Source: Streptomyces sp. NBC_01142 (GTDB lineage Bacteria > Actinomycetota > Actinomycetes > Streptomycetales > Streptomycetaceae). From it: DNA of 64,000 bases. Shown here piece by piece: positions 37,275 to 46,167 of the stretch. The position numbers and the translations under genes were made by a program. The DNA lies in assembly GCF_026341125.1 (NCBI RefSeq), contig NZ_JAPEOR010000001.1, positions 2,852,001 to 2,916,000 of the forward strand, in the 5' to 3' direction. How positions within the stretch are numbered: position 1 is the first letter of the stretch; each line of letters begins with the position of its first letter. The notes beneath the pieces were generated by a model. It was not told the DNA's origin. It made no database searches and saw nothing but the letters and a program-made list of their open reading frames with translations.

Positions 37275-38441
37275 ATGGAAAGGCGGGAGATCTTCGTGCG
37301 CTCACCGATTCGTCGCGGGTACGGTGCCGTCGCGCTGTCCGCCACGCTGTCTGTCGGGCTGCTGGTTGCCGGATGTGGCGGCGACGGCAGCGCGGCGGAA
37401 TCGGCGGATGTCTTCCTCCAGCCGGCCGCGGTCCAGGGCCCCGATCCGTACACCGCATCGACGGTGGGATCGCGCGCGGTCTCCCCTCAGCTCCCGCCCC
37501 TGCCCCGGTCGTCGAGCGCGCGGAGCAGGCCGCCCGGAGTGACGCAGGCGGTGCGCACCTTCTCCGGCGCGACACCCGGCCTGTACGGCGGCACGCAGTC
37601 GCTCGCCAGCTGCGACGTGGAGAAGCAGGTCCGCTTCCTCAGCGGCGACCGGGCCAAGGCGCGTGCCTTCGCCGAGGGCGCGGCGGTCGAACAGGCGGAC
37701 ATCGCGAGCTTCCTGCGGGCGCTGACGCCCGTCGCGCTGCGCGCCGACACCCGCGTCACCCACCACGGATACCGCAAGGGAGCCGTCACCGAATACCAGT
37801 CCGTGCTCCAGGCCGGCACGGCCGTACTGGTGGACCAGTACGGTGCGCCGCGCGTGAGATGCGCCTGCGGGAATCCGTTGGAGCCGGCGGTCGCCGTCGA
37901 AGGCAGGGTGGTCCAGAAGGGGCAGCCGTGGAGGGGCTACCGCCCCGAACGGGTGATCGTCATCAAGCCCACCGCACAGGTCATCACCAACCTTGTGATC
38001 GTCAATGACGTCGACAACACCTGGATCGAGCGGCAGACCGGGACGGATGGCGAGGAGGACAGGGCCCCCGCCGTGCTCCCGCTCGTCGACCCGCGTGACG
38101 TGTTCAGCGAGCCGTCGCTCGCCGGTTCGCTCGACCCCGGTGAGTCGGCCGGCCCGGGCGACCCGGGCGGCGGTCCGAAGACCGCGGGGCCGGCGCTGCC
38201 GGCGCGTCCACCCGTCGCGCCGCCGGTGGCCCCGCCCGTCGCCCCGGATCTGCCCCCGGAGGTGCCCCTCGACCCGCCCGTCGCTCCGGACCTGCCCCTC
38301 GAGCCGCCCATGGCCCTGGATCTGCCCCCGGAAGTGCCCCTCGAGCCCGAAGTGACCTTGGAGGAGGATCTGCCGCAGTCCGATCCCGGCGGCCTCAACC
38401 TCGGTGAGGAGCCGTCCGAGCCGGACTCCTTCCAGGGCTGA
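37275..38441 (+). CDS. Secreted lipoprotein with Pro-rich tail (DUF6777-like)
   Basis: A 388-residue lipoprotein. The signal sequence ends at LLVAGCGGDG. The central domain has SLASCDVEKQVRFL near the start and VTEYQSVLQAGTAVLVDQYGAPRVRCACGNPL later, a pattern I associate with the DUF6777 lipoproteins of Streptomyces. The last 100 residues are a low-complexity Pro/Glu/Asp/Val repeat (PPVAP, LPPEVPLDP units) that probably spans the wall. Either ATG 37275 or GTG 37296 could be the start, as each has a nearby GGAG. It is divergent from YndJ and shares the twin operators. Confidence 0.7.
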   Translation: MERREIFVRSPIRRGYGAVALSATLSVGLLVAGCGGDGSAAESADVFLQPAAVQGPDPYTASTVGSRAVSPQLPPLPRSSSARSRPPGVTQAVRTFSGATPGLYGGTQSLASCDVEKQVRFLSGDRAKARAFAEGAAVEQADIASFLRALTPVALRADTRVTHHGYRKGAVTEYQSVLQAGTAVLVDQYGAPRVRCACGNPLEPAVAVEGRVVQKGQPWRGYRPERVIVIKPTAQVITNLVIVNDVDNTWIERQTGTDGEEDRAPAVLPLVDPRDVFSEPSLAGSLDPGESAGPGDPGGGPKTAGPALPARPPVAPPVAPPVAPDLPPEVPLDPPVAPDLPLEPPMALDLPPEVPLEPEVTLEEDLPQSDPGGLNLGEEPSEPDSFQG

Positions 38442-38494
38442 GCGGGTTTGCCGAACTGCTCGAAGAAACCGACAAATGATGGCAGAGTGGCCCC

Positions 38495-40570
38495 ATGGTT
38501 GATCGGGCAGCGGGTGCCCTGTCGCTCCCCGACGACTGGCCGGCCCACGCGGATCTGAGCCTGACCCTCAACCGCATGGGCAGCTTCGACTGGGATTTGG
38601 CCAGCGGGCTGATGTACGTGGACCGGCCGGGCCTCGACGTGTTCGATCTGCGCCCCGACGAGTACGACGGCCACCCGGAGAGCCTGGCCCACCGGGTGCC
38701 GCGGGAGGAGGCCGCCCGGCTGGACGCCGTGGTGGCGCAGGCTCTCAAGAACGGCAGCGAACACTACGGTGCGTACTTCCGCATCCGCTGCCGCGACGGA
38801 AGTCTGCGCTGGACGCACACCCAGGGTCACGTCCGACGCGACGAGACGGGCCGGCCGCACCGCATCATCGGCATCATGCGCGACGCCACCCAGGAGCTCA
38901 CCGACGCCACCGAGCGCCAGGAGGTCGATCAGGAGCGCCGCCGGCAGACCAGCGTCGTCGAGAGCACCACGGCGGCCCTCGCTCACGCCAGGACGGTTCA
39001 GGACGTCATCGACGTACTGAAGGACTCGCACGGTCTGGAACACTTCGGCGCGACCAGCCTGGTGATGGGCCTGCTGGAGGCGGGCAGGATTCATCTGGTC
39101 GCCGAGGGGCCCGTGGGCTCCTTCGTGCCCGGGACCCGCTGGACGAGAGTCGACGAGCAGTACCCGATGAGTGAGGTGGTGCGCACCCTCACCCCCCGTT
39201 TCATCGAGTCCAAACAGGACTTCGCCGACTCCTATCCGCGGTTGTGGCCGCACATCAGCGACCTGGATATCTGCGCCGCGGCCTATCTGCCGCTGATCGC
39301 CCAGGCCAAGCCGATTGGAGCGCTCGGCCTCCTCTACCGCGACAAGACCGGGTTCAGCGCCGACGAGCGCAATGTGCTGGTCGCGCTCAGCAGCAGCATT
39401 GCGCAGAGCCTCGCGCGCGCCGTGCTCTACGAACAGGAGCACGATCTCGCCGAGGGTCTTCAGCAGGCCATGCTGCCGCGCCGGATTCCCGACGTGCCCG
39501 GTGCGCAGATCGCGGTGCGCTACCGCTCGGCGCGGCTCGGCAGGGACATCGGCGGCGACTGGTACGACATCATCGCGCTCCCCGGTGGACGGGTCGGCGC
39601 GGTCATCGGAGACGTACAGGGGCATGACACCCACGCGGCCGCGGTGATGGGGCAGTTGCGCATCGTGCTGCGGGCGTACGCGGCCGAGGGGCACACCCCG
39701 GCCACCGTGATGGCGCGCGCGTCCGTCTTTCTCCATGAGCTGGACACCGAGCGGTTCGCGACATGTACGTATGCGGAGGCCGATCTGTCGACCGGTGTGA
39801 TGCAGCTGGTGCGGGCGGGTCATGTCGACCCGCTGATCAGGGACAGCGACGGCAGCACCCGGCGGCTGTCGTTGGAGGGCGGGCTGCCGCTGGGGCTCTC
39901 GGCGGAGTTCGGCCAGCTCGAATACCCGGTCAGCACCGTCGAGCTGGACCCCGGGCAGGCATTGCTCCTCTACACGGACGGACTTGTCGAGCAGCCCGGC
40001 GCCGACCTCGACGACGGAATGCAGACGCTGACCTCACTGGTGCGCGGCGGCCCGCGTGATCTGCAACAACTGGCCGACCGGCTCTGCGAGGTGGTGGACG
40101 AGCGGGGCGGCGACGACGATGTCGCGATCCTGCTGCTGCGCCGCAAGGGTGCCTACACCGCGCAGGCGGGCGGTCGGCTCCAGCAGCACGTCGCGCAGAG
40201 CGACCCCGAGGCGCTGAGTTCGGCCCGGCACATGATCCGGGCGGCGGTCAGTGCCTGGGGGGCGCGGGAGAGGGCGGACGAGATCGAGCTGGCGGCCGAC
40301 GAGATGACGACCAATGCGCTGATGCACACCGAAGGTGGGGCGATCGTGACCATCCGGGTGCTCTCCGGCATCGAACGGCGGCTGCGGGTGGAGGTCGAGG
40401 ACCGTTCGAGTGCGCTGCCGCGCCGGCGTGACGCGGGCGAGTCCGGTGTCTCAGGGCGCGGGCTGATGCTGGTGGACAGGCTCGCGGAGGCGTGGGGCGT
40501 GGAGTCGCGAGGCAGTGGCAAGTGCGTGTGGTGCGAATTCATCATTCCGGACAGGCAGCCGATCGCGTGA
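38495..40570 (+). CDS. SpoIIE-family phosphatase with PAS, GAF and HATPase domains
   Basis: A 691-residue soluble signalling protein. A PAS domain occupies about residues 20-135 (MYVDRPGLDVFDL, YFRIRCRDGSLRWTHTQGHV), a GAF domain about 160-310, the PP2C/SpoIIE phosphatase about 325-550 (GRDIGGDWYDIIALPGG, VIGDVQGHDTHAAAVMG with metal-binding Asp residues), and a C-terminal RsbW-like ATPase about 575-685 (LAADEMTTNALMHTEGG, GRGLMLVDRLAEAW). Such proteins dephosphorylate anti-anti-sigma factors and may also phosphorylate them. No partner is adjacent. The HATPase-only gene at 16.2 kb is one possible relative in function. Confidence 0.9.
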   Translation: MVDRAAGALSLPDDWPAHADLSLTLNRMGSFDWDLASGLMYVDRPGLDVFDLRPDEYDGHPESLAHRVPREEAARLDAVVAQALKNGSEHYGAYFRIRCRDGSLRWTHTQGHVRRDETGRPHRIIGIMRDATQELTDATERQEVDQERRRQTSVVESTTAALAHARTVQDVIDVLKDSHGLEHFGATSLVMGLLEAGRIHLVAEGPVGSFVPGTRWTRVDEQYPMSEVVRTLTPRFIESKQDFADSYPRLWPHISDLDICAAAYLPLIAQAKPIGALGLLYRDKTGFSADERNVLVALSSSIAQSLARAVLYEQEHDLAEGLQQAMLPRRIPDVPGAQIAVRYRSARLGRDIGGDWYDIIALPGGRVGAVIGDVQGHDTHAAAVMGQLRIVLRAYAAEGHTPATVMARASVFLHELDTERFATCTYAEADLSTGVMQLVRAGHVDPLIRDSDGSTRRLSLEGGLPLGLSAEFGQLEYPVSTVELDPGQALLLYTDGLVEQPGADLDDGMQTLTSLVRGGPRDLQQLADRLCEVVDERGGDDDVAILLLRRKGAYTAQAGGRLQQHVAQSDPEALSSARHMIRAAVSAWGARERADEIELAADEMTTNALMHTEGGAIVTIRVLSGIERRLRVEVEDRSSALPRRRDAGESGVSGRGLMLVDRLAEAWGVESRGSGKCVWCEFIIPDRQPIA

Positions 40571-40674
40571 TCATTTACCTGTTGTTAACTGTCCGTGAAC
40601 TGTTCATCCTTGACCGTAACCGACCGGAGGCGATTGACTGCGCACTCCCTGGCCTTCTAGGACATGAGGAACCT

Positions 40675-42096
40675 TTGAGCAGCGAGCTTCTCGCCCCTCT
40701 CGACCTGGCGTTCTGGCACCTCGAGTCCGCCGGGCACCCGATGCATCTCGGCGCCCTCGCCTTCTTCGCGCTCCCGCCAGTCGCCGCGTCCGCTGCCGCT
40801 CCCGTTCCTGCGCCGGGTCCCGTTTCCGCGCCGGGCGCGGGGGGCGGCGGGCGCATTCTGGATCTGCTCGCCACCCGCGCCGCCGCGATCCCCCGGCTGC
40901 GGATGCGGGTGAGGGACGTCTGGCTGCCCATCGGCGGCGCTGCCTGGTCCGTGGCCAAGGACTTCGACGTACGGCGGCATGTGCACCACATCCGTCTCCC
41001 GGACATCGACTTCGCCGCCGGGGCCGCGGCCCTCGCCGGTGAACTGATGGAGCGGCCACTCGAACGAGGCCTGCCGCCCTGGGAGATGTACCTCCTCACG
41101 GGAGGCAGGGAAGGCGGGGGAGGGAGGGACGGCTCCTTCGCGGTGCTGGTCAAGCTCCACCACGCGCTGGCCGACGGTATGCGCGCGGTCGCCATCGGGG
41201 CCGGGATCTTCGACGAGATCGCCGGCATCGCCGGCGCCCGCACGGCCGGCGTACGGCGGGTGCGCACCGTGCCGCCCACGTCCTGGCTCGCGGGCCCCCG
41301 GCAGGCGGCCGGCCTTGCCCGGAACCGTCTCGAGGAGCTGGGCAGGGCTCTGGACGTCGGAGCCTCGGTCGTACGGTCCAGCCGGTTCGACCCGCGCGGC
41401 GTGCCCGCCCTGTCGGCCGCATCGAGCGGCACCCGTCGGGTCGGCACCGCCGTGCTCGACCTGGAAGATGTGCAGCGCGTCCGCCGGGCGGCGGGCGGTA
41501 CGGCCAACGATGTGCTGCTCGCGATCGTGGCGGGCGCGCTGCGGCGCTGGATGGGCGACCGCGGCGAGCGGCTGTCCCCGGCCGACCCGCGCGCCCTGGT
41601 CCCCGTCTCCCGGCGCAGGCCCGGCAGCCCGCCCGGCTCGGGCAACAAGCTCTCCGCGTATCTGCTCACCCTCCCGGTCCGTGACCCCGACCCGCGCTCA
41701 CGGCTGGCTGCCGTACGCCGCGCCATGGACCGCAACAAGGAAGCGGGCCCCTCGCGAGGCGCCGGGGCGGTGGCCGTACTCGCCGACCAACTGCCGCCGC
41801 TGGCACACCGGTTCGGTGCCCCGCTGGCCGGCGGGGCGGCCCGGATGCTCTTCGACATCCTGGTGACGAGCGTGCCGCTGCCGCGCTCCGCCCTCTCGCT
41901 CGGCGGCTGCCCCCTGCGCGAGATCTACCCGATGGCGCCGCTCGCCCGTGGACAGTCCCTGGCGATCGCGCTGTCGACGTACGGCGGACAGGTACATGTC
42001 GGCCTGGTCGCCGACGGAAAGGCCGTACCCGATCTGGGCCGGCTCGCGCACGGTCTGCGTGAGGAGCTCGAGGAACTCCTCACTCTCACCCGATAG
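40675..42096 (+). CDS. WS/DGAT-type acyltransferase
   Basis: A 473-residue acyltransferase of the wax-ester synthase / diacylglycerol acyltransferase family. It begins LDLAFWHLESAGHPMHLGAL and carries the catalytic HHALADG (HHxxxDG) near residue 163. Later parts include GGTANDVLLAIVAGALRRWM and the C-terminal GLVADGKAVPDL. A TTG at 40675 is chosen because GAGGA precedes it and the family start matches. The ATG upstream at 40492 would overlap the phosphatase gene deeply. It would make triacylglycerol or wax esters from acyl-CoA. The sequence contains low-complexity Pro/Ala insertions near residue 40. Confidence 0.85.
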   Translation: MSSELLAPLDLAFWHLESAGHPMHLGALAFFALPPVAASAAAPVPAPGPVSAPGAGGGGRILDLLATRAAAIPRLRMRVRDVWLPIGGAAWSVAKDFDVRRHVHHIRLPDIDFAAGAAALAGELMERPLERGLPPWEMYLLTGGREGGGGRDGSFAVLVKLHHALADGMRAVAIGAGIFDEIAGIAGARTAGVRRVRTVPPTSWLAGPRQAAGLARNRLEELGRALDVGASVVRSSRFDPRGVPALSAASSGTRRVGTAVLDLEDVQRVRRAAGGTANDVLLAIVAGALRRWMGDRGERLSPADPRALVPVSRRRPGSPPGSGNKLSAYLLTLPVRDPDPRSRLAAVRRAMDRNKEAGPSRGAGAVAVLADQLPPLAHRFGAPLAGGAARMLFDILVTSVPLPRSALSLGGCPLREIYPMAPLARGQSLAIALSTYGGQVHVGLVADGKAVPDLGRLAHGLREELEELLTLTR

Positions 42097-42248
42097 AACG
42101 GCACATCAAGAGAAGAGAATCCCTATAGATCGGATAGCTCGAAGGTTCGTCACGGAATCCAGGTCCCTTCAAGGGTGTTGACGCCCCAAGTGATCCGATG
42201 AATATTCGTCCTGACCGGTGGATGCCACGGCGAGGGGGCAGCGGCGGG

Positions 42249-43226
42249 ATGCGATGGAGCACGCTCGGACACAGTGCGGTCGAGATCACCGAGCTGTCCT
42301 TCGGGGCAGCCGGAATCGGCAATCTGTACGCCCCCGTCGACCCCGGCGCGGCCGCGGCCGCGATCGATGCGGCCTGGGACGCGGGCATCCGCACCTTCGA
42401 CACGGCACCCCACTACGGGCTCGGCCTGTCCGAACGCAGACTGGGTGAGGCGCTGCGCGGCCGCCCCCGCGACGCGTACACCCTCTCCACCAAGGCCGGA
42501 CGGCTGCTCGAACCCTGCCCGGCCGAGGGCGACGACCTGGCCCACGGCTTCGCCGTCCCGGCCGACCACCGCCGCGTATGGGACTTCAGTGCCGCCGGGG
42601 TACGCCGCAGCATCGAGGAGAGCCTGCTGCGCCTCGGCCTCGACCGGATCGACATCGTCTATCTGCACGACCCGGACGACCATGAGGAAGCCGCCTTCCG
42701 CCACGGCTATCCGGCACTCGAGAAGCTGCGCGCCGAGGGCGTCATCGGTGCGATCGGCGCCGGAATGAACCAGGCCGCGATGCTCACCCGCTTTCTCCGC
42801 GACACCGACGTCGACGCTGTCCTCTGCGCCGGCCGCTACACCCTGCTCGACCAGAGCGCGGTGGCCGAGCTGTTGCCCGAAGCCACCGCCCGCGGCAAGA
42901 GCGTCGTCGTCGGCGGGGTCTTCAACTCCGGGCTGCTCGCCGATCCGCGGCCCGGAGCCACCTACGACTACACGGCCGCGCCCGACGACATCCTTCAGCG
43001 GGCTCTGCGCCTCAAGGCCGTCACCGAACGGCACGGCGTACCGCTGCGCGCCGCCGCTCTCCACTACCCCCTCGGCCATCCGGCCGTCGCCGGCGTCCTG
43101 GTCGGCGCCCGGTCCGCCGGCGAAGTACGGGACGCGGCCGATCTGCTCGGCCGCCCCGTGCCACCGGCACTCTGGGACGAGCTGCGAGCCGAAGGGCTGC
43201 TGCCCACGGACGGGGGTGCCCGATGA
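42249..43226 (+). CDS. Aldo/keto reductase, L-fucose/aldose 1-dehydrogenase type
   Basis: A 325-residue AKR. The catalytic tetrad is readable: Asp in TFDTAPHYGLG with its Tyr, Lys in STKAGRLL, and His in IVYLHDPDDHEE. The AKR signature GAIGAGMNQAAML also fits. Alternative upstream starts exist (42198, 42222), but GGGGGCAGCGGCGGG before 42249 and the conserved TLGHSAVEITELSFGAA favour this ATG. The next two genes encode a mutarotase and a lactonase-like amidohydrolase, so the group matches the oxidative L-fucose route (L-fucose to L-fucono-lactone). It overlaps the mutarotase gene by ATGA. Confidence 0.85.
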   Translation: MRWSTLGHSAVEITELSFGAAGIGNLYAPVDPGAAAAAIDAAWDAGIRTFDTAPHYGLGLSERRLGEALRGRPRDAYTLSTKAGRLLEPCPAEGDDLAHGFAVPADHRRVWDFSAAGVRRSIEESLLRLGLDRIDIVYLHDPDDHEEAAFRHGYPALEKLRAEGVIGAIGAGMNQAAMLTRFLRDTDVDAVLCAGRYTLLDQSAVAELLPEATARGKSVVVGGVFNSGLLADPRPGATYDYTAAPDDILQRALRLKAVTERHGVPLRAAALHYPLGHPAVAGVLVGARSAGEVRDAADLLGRPVPPALWDELRAEGLLPTDGGAR

Positions 43227-43534
43227 GGGTCGCCCTGCACACCACGGTCCGCGCCGACCGCATCGACGCGTACGAGGCGGCCCACCGCGCGGTCCCCGAG
43301 GAGCTCACCGCCGCGATCCGCGCCGCAGGCGCCACCTCCTGGACGATCTGGCGCAGCGGCACCGACCTCTTCCATCTGCTCGACTGCGACGACTACGCCC
43401 GTCTGCTGGCCGCACTCGAAGAACTCCCGGTCAATATCGCCTGGCAGGCGCGGATGGCCGAACTGCTCGATGTCGTCCACGACTACTCGACGAACGGCGC
43501 GGACGCCGGACTACCCGTCGTCTGGGAGCTGTGA
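43223..43534 (+). CDS. L-rhamnose/L-fucose mutarotase
   Basis: A 103-residue single-domain enzyme of the RhaM-like family, with VALHTTVRADRIDAYEAAHR at the start, SWTIWRSGTDLFHLLDCDDY in the middle and NIAWQARMAELLD near the end. It interconverts alpha and beta anomers of a 6-deoxyhexose and so feeds the beta anomer to the neighbouring dehydrogenase. It is coupled to the AKR by ATGA overlap, and the amidohydrolase follows within 5 bp of its stop. Confidence 0.88.
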   Translation: MRVALHTTVRADRIDAYEAAHRAVPEELTAAIRAAGATSWTIWRSGTDLFHLLDCDDYARLLAALEELPVNIAWQARMAELLDVVHDYSTNGADAGLPVVWEL

Positions 43535-43539
43535 GCCCC

Positions 43540-44397
43540 ATGACGATCATCGACGCCCACCACCACGTCTGGGATCTGGCCGTACGGGACCAGGAGTGGA
43601 TCACCGGTCCCGAGTTGGCCCCCATCCGCCGCACCTTCACCCTCGAGGACCTCACCCCCGACGCGCGCGCCGCGGGTGTACGGGCCACCGTCCTGGTCCA
43701 GACGGTCACTGTCGCCGAGGAGACCCCCGAATTCCTGGCTCTCGCCGACAGCCATGACCTCGTCGCCGGCGTCGTCGGCTGGACCGACCTCACTGCTCCT
43801 GATATCGCCGACACCCTCGCGGCCCTGCGTGAACTCCCCGGCGGGGACCGGCTCGTGGGCATCCGTCACCAGGTCCAGGGCGAACCCGACCCGCAGTGGC
43901 TGCTCCGCCCCGACGTGCTGCGCGGCCTCGCCGCCGTAGCCTCCGCAGGGCTCGTCTACGACCTCGTGGTGCTCCCGTGCCAGCTGCCCGCGGCGGCAGG
44001 GGCTGCGGCCCGGCTGCCCGAGCTCACCTTCGTACTCGACCATCTGGGCAAGCCGCCCATCGCCTCGAAGGAGATGGAGCCCTGGGCGGCCGATGTGCGC
44101 GCCCTGGCCGCCCGGCCCAACACTGTCTGCAAACTCTCCGGCATGGTGACCGAAGCCGCCTGGTCCACCTGGACCACCCCCGATCTGATCCCCTACGCCG
44201 ATACGGTGCTCGACGCCTTCGGGCCCGGCCGGCTGATGTTCGGCTCCGACTGGCCGGTGTGCCGGCTGGCCGCCGGCTACGCCGAGGTGGTCGCCGCGGC
44301 CCGCGCGCTCACCCACCGGCTGGCCGACGGCGAACGGCGCGCGGTCTTCGAGACCACGGCGAGCCGCGTCTACGCACTGCGGGAGCGGGATCTGTGA
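43540..44397 (+). CDS. Amidohydrolase-2 family lactonase (L-fuconolactonase-like)
   Basis: A 285-residue TIM-barrel hydrolase. MTIIDAHHHVWDLAVRDQEW carries the HxH motif, VLDHLGKPPI the next histidine, and FGSDWPVCRLAAGY the C-terminal aspartate. The family includes L-fucono-1,5-lactonase and L-rhamnono-lactonase. GTG 43531 (overlapping the mutarotase stop) is an alternative start. Together with the dehydrogenase and mutarotase it completes the first three steps of the non-phosphorylative fucose route. Dehydratase and aldolase steps are not in the window. Confidence 0.85.
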   Translation: MTIIDAHHHVWDLAVRDQEWITGPELAPIRRTFTLEDLTPDARAAGVRATVLVQTVTVAEETPEFLALADSHDLVAGVVGWTDLTAPDIADTLAALRELPGGDRLVGIRHQVQGEPDPQWLLRPDVLRGLAAVASAGLVYDLVVLPCQLPAAAGAAARLPELTFVLDHLGKPPIASKEMEPWAADVRALAARPNTVCKLSGMVTEAAWSTWTTPDLIPYADTVLDAFGPGRLMFGSDWPVCRLAAGYAEVVAAARALTHRLADGERRAVFETTASRVYALRERDL

Positions 44398-44460
44398 GCG
44401 GGGTGGGGCCGCCGGCCCGGTGAACCTGCGGCTGCCCTGCCCCTGCGGCACCCTGGAGAC

Positions 44461-45321
44461 ATGCCGGAGCTGCCCGAAGTCGAAGCGCTGAGAGAGTTCC
44501 TCGACGGTCATCTGGTGGGACAGGAGATCGTCCGCGTCATGCCCCTGGCGATCAGCGTCCTCAAGACGTACGACCCGCCGCTGACCGCCCTCGAAGGTGC
44601 CACCGTCACCGCCGTGGACCGGCACGGGAAGTGGCTCGACATCACCGCGGGCGGACTCCATCTGGTCGCCCATCTCGCCCGTGCGGGCTGGCTCCAGTGG
44701 AAGGACGAGTTCCCGGCCGCGCCGCCACGACCCGGCAAGGGGCCGCTCGCTCTGCGCACCCTCCTTGCCGCGGGCGGCGGTTTCGACCTCACCGAGGCGG
44801 GCACCACCAAGCGCCTCGCCGTCCATCTCGTACGCGACCCGGCCGAGGTGCCCGGCATCGCCCGGCTCGGCCCGGACCCGCTCGCCGACGCCTTCGGCCG
44901 CGACACCTTCGCCGCGCTGCTTGCCGGCGAACGGCGGCAGATCAAGGGCGCGCTGCGCGATCAGAGCCTGATCGCCGGCATCGGCAACGCCTACAGCGAC
45001 GAGATTCTGCACGTGGCGAGGATGTCGCCGTTCAAGCCCGTGCAGAATCTCGACGAGGACGAGACCACGCTGCTGTACGAGGCGCTGCGTTCCACGCTGC
45101 GCGAGGCCGTGGAGCGTTCGCGCGGCGTCGCGGCGGGCCGGCTGAAAGCCGAGAAGAAAAGCGGCCTGCGTGTCCACGGCCGTACCGGTCAGCCGTGCCC
45201 GGTGTGCGGGGACACGATCCGCGAAGTCTCCTTCAGCGACTCCTCGCTGCAGTACTGCCCCACCTGCCAGACCGGCGGCAAACCACTCGCCGACCGCAGA
45301 CTCTCCCGTCTGCTGAAGTAG
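44461..45321 (+). CDS. Fpg/Nei-family DNA glycosylase
   Basis: A 286-residue base-excision repair enzyme. MPELPEVEALREFL gives the N-terminal Pro nucleophile and catalytic Glu. The helix-two-turn-helix shows as KGALRDQSLIAGIGNAYSDEIL, and the C-terminal zinc finger as CPVCGDTIRE...YCPTCQ. The family removes oxidised bases and nicks the resulting abasic site. It follows the fucose genes but is probably separately transcribed. It is convergent with the anti-sigma gene, 35 bp away. Confidence 0.92.
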   Translation: MPELPEVEALREFLDGHLVGQEIVRVMPLAISVLKTYDPPLTALEGATVTAVDRHGKWLDITAGGLHLVAHLARAGWLQWKDEFPAAPPRPGKGPLALRTLLAAGGGFDLTEAGTTKRLAVHLVRDPAEVPGIARLGPDPLADAFGRDTFAALLAGERRQIKGALRDQSLIAGIGNAYSDEILHVARMSPFKPVQNLDEDETTLLYEALRSTLREAVERSRGVAAGRLKAEKKSGLRVHGRTGQPCPVCGDTIREVSFSDSSLQYCPTCQTGGKPLADRRLSRLLK

Positions 45322-45356
45322 GCCGCCGCCGAAGCGTGGGACGTCCAGAGCCTGCC

Positions 45357-46025
45357 CTACCCACCGATGGAGACCAGACGCTTGCCGTCCCCGGTGCGGA
45401 TCTCCCAGTGACCGATCTCGGCGCTCTGCAGGCCGGTGCCCCCTTCGATGTCCAGGGGCTGCTCGTGGCCCGGGGAGTCCGGCATCCCGTAGCCGCCGTC
45501 GGGCACCGCCCAGCTGAGGACCGGATGTTCGGCGCCGTCCTTGCCGATGGCGATCAGCCGGCAGACGCGCGGCCCGGTCAGCCCCGCCAGCTGCAGAGCG
45601 ACCGCGGTGCCCCAGCCCCGTTCCCTGAGCGCGACGGATGCGGTGACACCCGACGCGAGGTCCGTCGCGACGATCTGCTGCCCGCCCGCGCTCCCACCGT
45701 CCTGGAGTGCCACCGCCGCGGCGGGCAGAGCGATGATCAGCGCGGCCGCCGCCGCGACCAGCCGCAGCCGGCGCCTGCGGCTGCGCCGGCGCAACGCGCC
45801 GACCTCGTCGGTGAGCCGCTCCAGCAGTCGCGGGGTGGGACGGGGCTCGGCCCGGCCGGGACCGGCGAGTTCGGTCAGGGCGGCGGTGACAGCGGTGAAG
45901 TCGGCGAGCTGCACCGCGCACATGACGCAGTCGGTCAGATGCTCCTCGAAGCGGAATGCGTCCGCCGGTTCCAGGACGCCCAGCGCATAGGCGGCCACGT
46001 CCCGGTGCCGCTGCTGCAGGTTCAT
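45357..46025 (-). CDS. Membrane-anchored zinc-finger anti-sigma factor
   Basis: A 222-residue protein with an N-terminal zinc-binding anti-sigma domain, HRDVAAYALGV then EEHLTDCVMCAVQ (H-x3-C-x2-C-like set). One membrane helix follows at about residues 88-107 (LRLVAAAAALIIALPAAAVAL), then an extracytoplasmic RskA-like domain. It would hold an ECF sigma factor at the membrane. No sigma gene is adjacent, and the nearest is at 53.3 kb. It is divergent from the LytTR regulator. Confidence 0.85.
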   Translation of the reverse strand: MNLQQRHRDVAAYALGVLEPADAFRFEEHLTDCVMCAVQLADFTAVTAALTELAGPGRAEPRPTPRLLERLTDEVGALRRRSRRRRLRLVAAAAALIIALPAAAVALQDGGSAGGQQIVATDLASGVTASVALRERGWGTAVALQLAGLTGPRVCRLIAIGKDGAEHPVLSWAVPDGGYGMPDSPGHEQPLDIEGGTGLQSAEIGHWEIRTGDGKRLVSIGG

Positions 46026-46167
46026 GGGCGGTCCCCTCGATTCATCTCTTCGTCTCTTGCGGTCTGTCGCCCTGGAATACGGACCAGGGCCCCTGTCTGC
46101 TCAACCCGGCGCCGGGGCGGACACCAGGCCGTGGTCCCGGAATCGAGGCCCGCCTACACTCCGCAGC

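Noticed and set aside
42129..42200. Distant ATCGGAT / ATCCGAT inverted motif before the AKR gene as an operator
   Set aside because: The arms are short and more than 60 bp apart, so chance is likely.
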